DNA from: Streptomyces kronopolitis
GTDB taxonomy: Bacteria; Actinomycetota; Actinomycetes; Streptomycetales; Streptomycetaceae
Assembly: GCF_014646275.1 (NCBI RefSeq)
Contig: NZ_BMND01000010.1
Span: 124,001-188,000, forward strand
DNA: 64,000 nucleotides
Reading direction: 5' to 3'
Shown here in pieces: positions 56,396-64,000 of this stretch. Position 1 is the stretch's first letter. Each line of letters begins with the position of its first letter. The notes under the pieces were generated by a model. The model worked only from the letters and a program-made list of their open reading frames with translations, did not search any database and was not told where the DNA came from. Both the position numbers and the translations under genes were made by a program.

Positions 56396-59300
56396 GTGAG
56401 CGAGGCAAAGCTCCGCGACTATCTGAAAAGGGTGACGGCGGATCTCCACCGCACCGGCAAGCGGCTGCGCGAGATGGAGGCCCGCGAACGCGAGCCCATC
56501 GCCATCGTCGCCATGAGCTGCCGCTACCCCGGCAATGTGCGCTCGCCCGAGGACCTGTGGCAGCTGGTCGCCGACGGCACCGACGGCATCACGCCCTTCC
56601 CGGAGGACCGCGGCTGGAACGTGGACTCCCTCTACCACCCGGACCCCGCCCACCCCGGCACCTGCTACACCCGGGAAGGCGGCTTCCTGCACGACGCCGC
56701 CGACTTCGACCCCGACTTCTTCGCCATGTCGCCCCGCGAGGCACTGGCGACCGACCCGCAGCAGCGCCTCCTCCTCGAAACGTCCTGGGAGGCCTTCGAA
56801 CGCGCGGGCCTGCGGCGCCAGGCCCTCAAGGGCAGCCCCACCGGCGTCTTCGTCGGTGTCATGTACAACGACTACGGCTCCCGCTTCACCGAGCCGCCCG
56901 CCGGACTCGAAGGACACCTCGGCAACGGCAGCGCCGCCAGCATCGCCTCCGGCCGCGTCGCCTACACCTTCGGCCTCGAAGGCCCGGCCGTGACGGTCGA
57001 CACCGCCTGCTCCTCCTCGCTGGTCGCCCTGCACCTGGCCTGCAACGCACTGCGCCAGGGCGAGTGCTCCCTCGCCCTGGCCGGCGGTGTGACGGTGATG
57101 TCCACCCCCGTCACCTTCCTGGAGTTCAGCCGCCAGCGCGGGCTGTCCGCCGACGGCCGCTGCAAGGCGTTCTCCGACGACTCCGACGGCACCGGCTGGG
57201 GCGAGGGCGCCGGCATGCTGCTGCTGGAGCGGCTCTCCGACGCCCGCCGCAACGGCCATCGCGTCCTCGGCCTCGTCCGGGGCACCGCCGTCAACCAGGA
57301 CGGCGCGAGCAGCGGGCTGACCGCCCCCAACGGGCCGTCCCAGCAGCGGGTGATCCGCGCGGCACTCACCGCGGCCGGCCTCGGCACGTCCGACGTGGAC
57401 GCCGTCGAGGCGCACGGCACCGGCACCACCCTCGGCGACCCCATCGAGGCCCAGGCACTGCTCGCCACCTACGGCCAGGAGCGCGAGGCCGACCGCCCGC
57501 TGTGGCTCGGCACGGTCAAGTCCAACATCGGGCACACCCAGGCCGCGGCCGGGGTCGCCGGCGTCATCAAGATGGTGCAGGCGATGCAGCACGGCGTGCT
57601 GCCCCGCACCCTGCACGCCGAGCGGCCCTCCACCCACGTCGACTGGAGCGAGGGCGACGTCCGGCTGCTCACCGACGCCGTCGACTGGCCCGACACCGAC
57701 CGCCCGCGCCGCGCCGGCATCTCGGCCTTCGGCGTCAGCGGGACGAACGCCCACGCCGTCCTGGAACAGGCCCCGCCCACCGACCCCGCACCGCACACCG
57801 ACGACCCCGACGCGGCGGAGCCCGCACCCCTCGCCGAGCAGCCCGCCGCAGCGCCGCTCCCGGTCGTGCCCTGGGTGCTCTCCGCCCGCAGCGAACCCGC
57901 CCTCCGCGCCCAGGCGGCCCAACTGGTCGACCACATAGGCCAGTTGACCGACGCCGGTGCCGAGGACATCGGTGCCTCGCTGGCCACCACCCGTACCGCC
58001 TTCGAGGAACGCGCGGTGGTGCTGGGCGAGGACCGCGAGGAGCTGCTCCGGCACCTCGCCCGCTTCGCACAGGGCGACGACACCGCGGCCGTCCGGGGCA
58101 CGGCCGGCCGCGGCAAGACGGCGTTCCTCTTCGCGGGCCAGGGCGCCCAGCGCCTGGGCATGGGCCGTGACCTGCACGCGGCGTTCCCCGTCTTCGCGGC
58201 GGCCTTCGACGAGATCTGCGCCCACCTCGACCCGGAGCTGCCCCAGCCGCTCGCGGACGTCGTCTTCGGGCAGGACGCCGCCGCGCTGGACCGCACCGGC
58301 TTCACCCAGCCCGCCCTGTTCGCCTTCGAAGTGGCGCTCTTCCGGCTCGTCGCCTCCTGGGGCCCGGCCCCCGATTTCCTGCTCGGCCACTCCATCGGGG
58401 AGCTGGCCGCCGCCCACGTCGCCGGTGTCCTCTCGTTGCCGGACGCCTGCCGGCTGGTGGCGGCGCGCGGCCGCCTGATGCAGGAACTCCCCTCCGGGGG
58501 CGCGATGTTCTCCCTCCGGGCCGCCGAGGACGAGGTGCTGCCGCTGCTGGCCGACGCCGGCGAACGGATGGGCGTCGCCGCCGTCAACGGGCCCGGGACG
58601 ACCGTCGTCGCCGGCGCCGAGGAAACGCTCGCCCCACTCGTCCAACACTTCGAGCAGCAGGGCGGCAAGGCCAAGCGGCTGCGGGTCAGCCATGCCTTCC
58701 ACTCCCCGCTGATGGACCCCATGCTCGACGCCTTCCGTGCGGTGGCCGAGAGCGTGACGTTCCATCAGCCCACCCTCCCGGTCATCTCCAACGTGACCGG
58801 GGAGCCGGCCACCGACCTGGCGACCGCCGACTACTGGGTGCGGCACGTACGCGAGGCCGTGCGGTTCGCGGACGGCATCCGCGCCCTGGAGCGGCGCGGC
58901 GTCACCCGTTTCCTCGAAATCGGCCCCGACGCCACCCTCACCGCCCTGGCACAGGGCTGCCTCGACGCGGACCCCGGCCGCCCCGGCCCCCTCCTCGTGC
59001 CCGCCCTGCGCAAGGACCGGCCCGAGACCCGCAGCCTCCTCACCGCGCTGAGCGCCCTGCACACCCGCGGCACCGGCCCCGACTGGGACCGCCTCTTCCC
59101 GGGCGCCGACCGGGTCGACCTGCCCACCTACCCCTTCCAGCGCGAGCGCTACTGGCTGGCCCCCGAGGCGGCCGCCGCACACCGCCCGGGCGAACACCCC
59201 CTGCTCCCCACGGCCCTCACCCTCGCGGACCGCAGCGCCGTCGTCTCCACCGGACTCCTCACCGCCGCCGCGCACCCCTGGCTCGCCGACCGGGCACTCG

Positions 59301-62300
59301 ACGGCCGCGTCCAACTCCCCACCAGCGCCTTCCTCGACCTCGCCCTGCACCTCGGCGCGCTCGCCGGCTGCGAACACCTCACCGCGCTCACGGTGGACGC
59401 GCCCCTGGTCCTGTCCGAGCGGTCCGCCGTCGAGATCCAGGTGGTGCTGGACGCCGCCGCGGAACCGGACGGACAGCGCACCCTGACCGTGCACTCCCGC
59501 CCCGCCGACCGGCCCGACGACGAGACCCCGTGGACCCGGCACGCCCACGCCACCCTCACCGCGCAGCCGCCCGTGCTCCCCGGCCACGACCTGGGGACCT
59601 GGCCGCCCGCCGACGCCCGGCCCGTCGACACCGGCCAGGGCGGCGTATGGCGCCAGGGCGACGTGGTGTTCACCGAGGCCGCACTGCCCGAGGAGTACCG
59701 CGGCGACGCGGCGCGCTACGCCCTCCACCCGGCGCTGCTCGACGCCGTGCTCCAGGCGCTCCCGGCGGCGGGACACGCCGACGCCGTCGCCGTGTCCTGG
59801 CGCGACTGCGTGCTGCACGCGGTGGCTGCGGAATCGGTGCGGGCCCGTCTCGCCCCGGCGGACGACGGCGGTCTGACCCTCCACCTCACCGACGAACTCG
59901 GCGAGCCGGTAGCCTCGTTCGGCTCCGTCACACCCCTGCCCGCCACCGAGTTCGCACCCGCGCCGGACCCGGCCGGCCGCGACGATCTCTTCACCGTCGA
60001 GTGGACCGGGCTGCGGCCGCCCACCGCCCCGCAGCGGCCCCGCCGGGTCGCGGTCCTCGGCGCGGAAGGCACCGGAGCCGACACGGACGCACCCGCCTTC
60101 CACGGTGCCCTGGACGCACTGGCCACGGCGGTGGCACAGGGCGCCGAGGCTCCCGACCTCGTCGTGGTGCCCTGGCCGACCGCCGAAACCGCCGAGTCCG
60201 GTGAGCCGGCCGACGCCGCCCACGCCGCGGTCGTGGACGCCCTGGCGCTGCTGCAGAACTGGCTCGCCCGGCCGGAGTTCGCCGACGCCCGGCTGGTCCT
60301 GCTCACCCGCGGCGCCGTCGCCACCGGCCCGGACGAGACCGTCACGGACCTGCCCGCCGCCGCGGTGTGGGGCCTGGTGCGCTCGGCGCAGTCGGAGAAC
60401 CCGGACCGCTTCCTGCTGGTGGACACCGACACCGACGCCAATGCAGCTGACATCGACGCAGCTGACGCCGATGCCGCTGACGGCTCCGGCGTGCTGCCGG
60501 CCGCCGTCGTCGGGGCGGCCACGGAGGCGGGGGAGACCCAGCTCGCCGTCCGCGGTTCGCGCGTGCTGGCCCCCCGGCTGACCCGGCTCGACCGGCCCGC
60601 TCGGGCCACCGCGTCCACCCCTCCCGCCGCCGGCGCCCGCTTCGACTCGTTCCGCACCGTGCTGGTGACCGGCGCCACCGGGACCGTCGGCGCCGCGGTC
60701 GCCAGACACCTGGTGACCGGACACGGCGTACGGCACCTGCTGCTCGTCGGCCGCCGCGGCGCGACCGCGCCCGGAGCCACCGAACTGGCCACCGAACTCC
60801 GCGAGTTGGGCGCCCGGGTGACCCTCGCCGCCTGCGACGCCGCCGACCGCACGGCACTCGCCGACCTGCTGGCCACCCTCCCCGAAGCACACCCCCTGGG
60901 CGCGGTCGTGCACGCTGCCGGGGTGCTCGACGACGGGGTCATCTCGTCCCTCACCCCCGAACGGATCGCCACCGTCCTGCGTCCCAAGGCCGATGCCGCG
61001 GTCAACCTCGACCGGCTCACCCGGGACCTCGACCTGTCGGCCTTCGTCCTGTTCTCCTCGGCCGCCGCCACCTTCGGCGGCCCGGGCCAGGGTAACTACG
61101 CCGCCGGCAACGCTTTCCTGGAGGCGCTCGCCCACCAACGCCGCGCCGAGGGCCGCCCGGCCCTGGCGCTCGGCTGGGGCATGTGGGCCGAGCGCAGCGA
61201 GATGAGCGCCCGCCTGGTGGAGACGGACCGGCGGCGGATGGACCGCGGCGGCGTCGGCGCGCTGTCCACCGAGGCGGCGCTCGCCCTGTTCGACCGCTGC
61301 CTGGCCCAGGACCGGGCCGTCCCGGTCCCGGTGCCGCTCGATGTCGCCGCGATCCGCAGGAGCGGAACGGCGGTTGCCCCCCTGCTCCGGACCCTCGCCG
61401 GCCGTCCCGCCAAGCGGACCGCGGCCCCGGCGGCCGCACCCGGCGGCGACCCCGCGTCCCCGGCCGCCCACGCACTGGCCGCCCTGGCACCGCAGGAGCG
61501 CCACGCCCACGTCCTGGACCTGGTGCGCACCGAGATCGCCACCGTGCTCGGCCACGCCTCGGCCGGCCGGGTCGACGCCGAGCGCGCCTTCGGCGACCTC
61601 GGCCTGGACTCCCTGACCTCCCTCGAACTGCGCAACGCCCTCGGCCGCCGCACCGGACTCCGGCTGCCGGCCACCCTGGTCTTCGACCACCCCACGCCCT
61701 CAGCTGTCGCCAACTACCTGCTGTCCGAACTGCTCGGTGACAGTGAGGAGTTGACGGCATCCGGAGCGGACCCCGCCACGGCCGGGGAGCCCGTCGCCAT
61801 CGTGGCGATGAGCTGCCGCTTCCCCGGCGGCATCCGGACCCCGGAGGCCTTCTGGGAGTTCCTGGCCGCCGGCGGCGACGCCATCGGCGAGTTCCCCGAC
61901 GACCGGGGCTGGGACACCGCGGCGCTCTACGACCCCGACCCGGAGCACGAGGGCACCACCTACACCCGCCGGGGCGGCTTCCTCACCGAGGCCGACCGCT
62001 TCGACGCCGGATTCTTCGGCGTCTCCCCCCGCGAGGCCCTGGCCATGGACCCCCAGCAGCGGCTCCTGCTGGAGGTCTGCTGGGAGGCGTTCGAGCGGGC
62101 CGGTATCGACCCGCACTCGCTGCGCGGCAGCCGCACCGGCGTCTTCGCCGGCACCAACGGGCAGGACTACACCACCGTCCTGGGCAACGCCGCCGAAGAC
62201 GTGGACGGATACCTGGGCACGGGCAACGCGGCGAGCGTGGTCTCCGGCCGCATCGCCTACTCCTTCGGCCTCGAAGGCCCCGCCGTCACCGTGGACACGG

Positions 62301-64000
62301 CCTGCTCCTCCTCGCTCGTCGCCCTGCACTGGGCCGTCCGCGCCCTCCAGTCGGGGGAGTGCTCGCTCGCCCTGGCCGGTGGTGTCACCGTGATGTCCAC
62401 CCCCGCCGCGTTCCTGGAGTTCAGCCGCCAGCGCGGACTGTCCGCCGACGGCCGCTGCAAGGCCTTCGCCGACGGCGCCGACGGCACCGGCTGGGGCGAG
62501 GGCGCCGGCGTGCTGCTCGTCGAGAGGCTGTCCGACGCCCGGCGCAACGGGCACCCGGTGCTGGCCGTCGTCCGCGGCAGCGCCATCAACTCCGACGGGG
62601 CCAGCAACGGCCTCACGGCCCCCAACGGCCCGTCCCAGCAACGGGTGATCAGGGCCGCGCTCGCCGACGCCCGGCTCACCCCCGGCGACGTGGACGCCGT
62701 CGAGGCCCACGGCACCGGGACCACCCTGGGCGACCCGATCGAGGCCCAGGCGCTGCTCGCCACCTACGGCCAGGAGCGCACAGGGGACCAGCCGCTGTGG
62801 CTCGGCTCGGTGAAGTCGAACATCGGGCACACCCAGGCCGCGGCCGGCGTGGCCGGAGTGATCAAGATGGTGCAGGCCCTGCGCCACGGACTGCTCCCGC
62901 AGACACTGCACCTCGACGCGCCCTCCACCCACGTGGACTGGGCCGACGGCGCCGTGGAACTGCTCGCCGCCCCCACCACCTGGCCCGACCACGGGCGGCC
63001 CCGCAGAGCGGGCATCTCCTCCTTCGGCTTCAGCGGCACCAACGCCCACGTCATCCTCGAACAGCCCGAAGCGGCCGGGCCCGACGCACCGGCCGACGGC
63101 ACACAGCAGGCACCGGACGCGCACGACACCTCCGGCACCGCCCCGCTGCCCGTCGTCTGGCCGCTGTCGGCCCGCAGCCCCGAAGCGCTCCGCGCCCTGG
63201 CCACCGCCCTGCACACCCACGCCGCGGGCCACCCCGACCTGCCCGCCGCGGCCGTCGGCCACGCCCTGGCCACCACCCGCGCCACCTTCGAGCACCGCGC
63301 CGTCGCCCACGGCACCGACCGCGCCGGCCTGCTGATCGCCCTGCACGGCCTGGCCGCCGGCGAACCGGCCACCGGCGCCCTGGACGGCGTGGCGCAACCC
63401 GGCGCACGCACCGCCTTCCTCTTCACCGGACAGGGCGCCCAGCGCCCCGGCATGGGACACGAACTGCACCGCACCTTCCCGGTGTTCGCCCAGGCCCTCG
63501 ATGAGATCTGCGACCACTTCGCCGGCCATCTCGACCGGCCGCTGCGCGACGTCATGTTCCACGACACCGACGGACTGCTGCACCGCACCGCGTACACCCA
63601 GCCCGCCCTCTTCGCCATGGAGACCGCCCTCCACCGCCTCGCCGAGAGCACCGGCCTGCACGCCGACCACCTGCTGGGCCACTCCATCGGCGAGGTGACC
63701 GCCGCACACGTCGCCGGGGTGTTCTCGCTGGCCGACGCCTGCACCCTGGTCGCCGCCCGCGGCCGGCTCATGCAGGCCCTCCCCGAGACCGGCGCCATGG
63801 TCGCGCTCCAGGCGACGGAGGACGAGGTGCTGCCGCTGCTCGACGGGCTCGACCGGCAGGTCTGCATCGCCGCGGTCAACGGCCCCGACTCCGTCGTGAT
63901 CTCCGGCGACCGCGCCGCGGTGACCGGCCTCGCCGAAACCCTCGCCGCCGACGGCCGCCGGACCAAGCAGCTCCAGGTCAGCCACGCCTTCCACTCCCCG
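56396..64000 (+). CDS. Type I modular polyketide synthase, module 6 and partial module 7 (3' end missing)
   Basis: The visible 2535 residues begin at GTG 56396, with GGGAG 7 nt upstream, and run off the window without a stop. Order: docking coiled coil ([20 protein letters not shown]), KS-ATm-DH(dead)-KR-ACP, then KS-ATm, cut within the AT. Both ATs have GHSIG and HAFH, so malonate is used. The module 6 DH lacks the catalytic His and a central segment, so module 6 should leave a hydroxyl. The docking helix resembles that of PKS gene 2, so it should receive the chain from an upstream C-terminal docking helix, presumably that of gene 2. It probably has its own promoter. Confidence 0.93.
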   Translation, partial: MSEAKLRDYLKRVTADLHRTGKRLREMEAREREPIAIVAMSCRYPGNVRSPEDLWQLVADGTDGITPFPEDRGWNVDSLYHPDPAHPGTCYTREGGFLHDAADFDPDFFAMSPREALATDPQQRLLLETSWEAFERAGLRRQALKGSPTGVFVGVMYNDYGSRFTEPPAGLEGHLGNGSAASIASGRVAYTFGLEGPAVTVDTACSSSLVALHLACNALRQGECSLALAGGVTVMSTPVTFLEFSRQRGLSADGRCKAFSDDSDGTGWGEGAGMLLLERLSDARRNGHRVLGLVRGTAVNQDGASSGLTAPNGPSQQRVIRAALTAAGLGTSDVDAVEAHGTGTTLGDPIEAQALLATYGQEREADRPLWLGTVKSNIGHTQAAAGVAGVIKMVQAMQHGVLPRTLHAERPSTHVDWSEGDVRLLTDAVDWPDTDRPRRAGISAFGVSGTNAHAVLEQAPPTDPAPHTDDPDAAEPAPLAEQPAAAPLPVVPWVLSARSEPALRAQAAQLVDHIGQLTDAGAEDIGASLATTRTAFEERAVVLGEDREELLRHLARFAQGDDTAAVRGTAGRGKTAFLFAGQGAQRLGMGRDLHAAFPVFAAAFDEICAHLDPELPQPLADVVFGQDAAALDRTGFTQPALFAFEVALFRLVASWGPAPDFLLGHSIGELAAAHVAGVLSLPDACRLVAARGRLMQELPSGGAMFSLRAAEDEVLPLLADAGERMGVAAVNGPGTTVVAGAEETLAPLVQHFEQQGGKAKRLRVSHAFHSPLMDPMLDAFRAVAESVTFHQPTLPVISNVTGEPATDLATADYWVRHVREAVRFADGIRALERRGVTRFLEIGPDATLTALAQGCLDADPGRPGPLLVPALRKDRPETRSLLTALSALHTRGTGPDWDRLFPGADRVDLPTYPFQRERYWLAPEAAAAHRPGEHPLLPTALTLADRSAVVSTGLLTAAAHPWLADRALDGRVQLPTSAFLDLALHLGALAGCEHLTALTVDAPLVLSERSAVEIQVVLDAAAEPDGQRTLTVHSRPADRPDDETPWTRHAHATLTAQPPVLPGHDLGTWPPADARPVDTGQGGVWRQGDVVFTEAALPEEYRGDAARYALHPALLDAVLQALPAAGHADAVAVSWRDCVLHAVAAESVRARLAPADDGGLTLHLTDELGEPVASFGSVTPLPATEFAPAPDPAGRDDLFTVEWTGLRPPTAPQRPRRVAVLGAEGTGADTDAPAFHGALDALATAVAQGAEAPDLVVVPWPTAETAESGEPADAAHAAVVDALALLQNWLARPEFADARLVLLTRGAVATGPDETVTDLPAAAVWGLVRSAQSENPDRFLLVDTDTDANAADIDAADADAADGSGVLPAAVVGAATEAGETQLAVRGSRVLAPRLTRLDRPARATASTPPAAGARFDSFRTVLVTGATGTVGAAVARHLVTGHGVRHLLLVGRRGATAPGATELATELRELGARVTLAACDAADRTALADLLATLPEAHPLGAVVHAAGVLDDGVISSLTPERIATVLRPKADAAVNLDRLTRDLDLSAFVLFSSAAATFGGPGQGNYAAGNAFLEALAHQRRAEGRPALALGWGMWAERSEMSARLVETDRRRMDRGGVGALSTEAALALFDRCLAQDRAVPVPVPLDVAAIRRSGTAVAPLLRTLAGRPAKRTAAPAAAPGGDPASPAAHALAALAPQERHAHVLDLVRTEIATVLGHASAGRVDAERAFGDLGLDSLTSLELRNALGRRTGLRLPATLVFDHPTPSAVANYLLSELLGDSEELTASGADPATAGEPVAIVAMSCRFPGGIRTPEAFWEFLAAGGDAIGEFPDDRGWDTAALYDPDPEHEGTTYTRRGGFLTEADRFDAGFFGVSPREALAMDPQQRLLLEVCWEAFERAGIDPHSLRGSRTGVFAGTNGQDYTTVLGNAAEDVDGYLGTGNAASVVSGRIAYSFGLEGPAVTVDTACSSSLVALHWAVRALQSGECSLALAGGVTVMSTPAAFLEFSRQRGLSADGRCKAFADGADGTGWGEGAGVLLVERLSDARRNGHPVLAVVRGSAINSDGASNGLTAPNGPSQQRVIRAALADARLTPGDVDAVEAHGTGTTLGDPIEAQALLATYGQERTGDQPLWLGSVKSNIGHTQAAAGVAGVIKMVQALRHGLLPQTLHLDAPSTHVDWADGAVELLAAPTTWPDHGRPRRAGISSFGFSGTNAHVILEQPEAAGPDAPADGTQQAPDAHDTSGTAPLPVVWPLSARSPEALRALATALHTHAAGHPDLPAAAVGHALATTRATFEHRAVAHGTDRAGLLIALHGLAAGEPATGALDGVAQPGARTAFLFTGQGAQRPGMGHELHRTFPVFAQALDEICDHFAGHLDRPLRDVMFHDTDGLLHRTAYTQPALFAMETALHRLAESTGLHADHLLGHSIGEVTAAHVAGVFSLADACTLVAARGRLMQALPETGAMVALQATEDEVLPLLDGLDRQVCIAAVNGPDSVVISGDRAAVTGLAETLAADGRRTKQLQVSHAFHSP
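56489..61735 (+). other. PKS module 6 (KS-ATmalonyl-inactive DH-KR-ACP)
   Basis: KS Cys C205. AT S666 in GHSIG with HAFH at 766-769. DH: the motif reads [13 protein letters not shown], with Arg R966 where the catalytic His belongs; the Asp D1116 ([10 protein letters not shown]) remains but the YGPAF-containing stretch of about 20 residues is absent. KR: LDD at 1511-1513, Y1568 in GQGNY, B-type. ACP S1739 in LGLDSLTS. Confidence 0.9.
61787..64000 (+). other. PKS module 7, partial (KS-ATmalonyl...)
   Basis: KS Cys C1970 in DTACSSS. AT S2430 in GHSIGE and HAFH at 2530-2533, just before the window ends; malonyl-specific. Reduction domains and ACP lie beyond the window. Confidence 0.88.

Overview
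The window is very GC-rich, with strong G/C third-position bias, GTG and TTG starts and gene families typical of Streptomyces or a close relative. It has two parts: an ordinary chromosomal flank (about 1-14900) and the left portion of a large macrolide-type biosynthetic gene cluster (about 14900 to the right edge, where it is cut off).

Flank. The window opens inside a SigF/SigB-type sigma factor gene. Next come an FMN/F420 pyridoxamine-oxidase-fold enzyme, a membrane PP2C (SpoIIE-type) phosphatase, an IclR regulator divergent from an AlkB-like dioxygenase, a small secreted basic protein, a secreted streptogrisin-like serine protease, an Imm5-like protein, a tyrosine-phosphatase-like protein, a methyltransferase, a TolB-like propeller protein, a PAS/GAF/PP2C phosphatase, an orphan histidine kinase translationally coupled to a lipoprotein gene, and a DUF6215-like membrane protein.

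Cluster edge. From about 14911 the content changes to a DUF5988-like small protein, a Sfp-type phosphopantetheinyl transferase, and a block of regulators: two large LAL-type LuxR ATPases flanking a PAS-LuxR regulator of the PimM type, then GntR and TetR regulators. An NDP-hexose 2,3-dehydratase gene follows and implies that the product carries a 2-deoxysugar.

Polyketide synthase. Three type I modular PKS genes occupy 28453 to the end. Gene 1 has a KSQ-AT-ACP loading module plus modules 1 and 2. Gene 2 has modules 3 to 5. Gene 3 has module 6 and a truncated module 7. The loading AT and ATs 1-4 carry methylmalonyl motifs, and ATs 5-7 carry malonyl motifs. Modules 1-4 have KR only, module 5 has DH-KR, and module 6 has a DH that has lost its catalytic histidine. 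The colinear prediction after module 6 is a propionate-started chain with four consecutive methyl/hydroxy propionate units, one double bond and a further hydroxyl. I could not match this to a specific known macrolide, and no thioesterase is in the window.

Control. A CTAGG(A/G)GTTC(C/T)C(C/T)TAG element sits upstream of PKS gene 1 and, after a strong terminator, upstream of PKS gene 3. It resembles the operator recognised by PimM-family PAS-LuxR regulators, so the PAS-LuxR gene in this window is the natural candidate for driving both PKS transcripts. Weaker versions lie upstream of the sugar dehydratase and GntR genes. All assignments come from reading the sequence; no database search was run.
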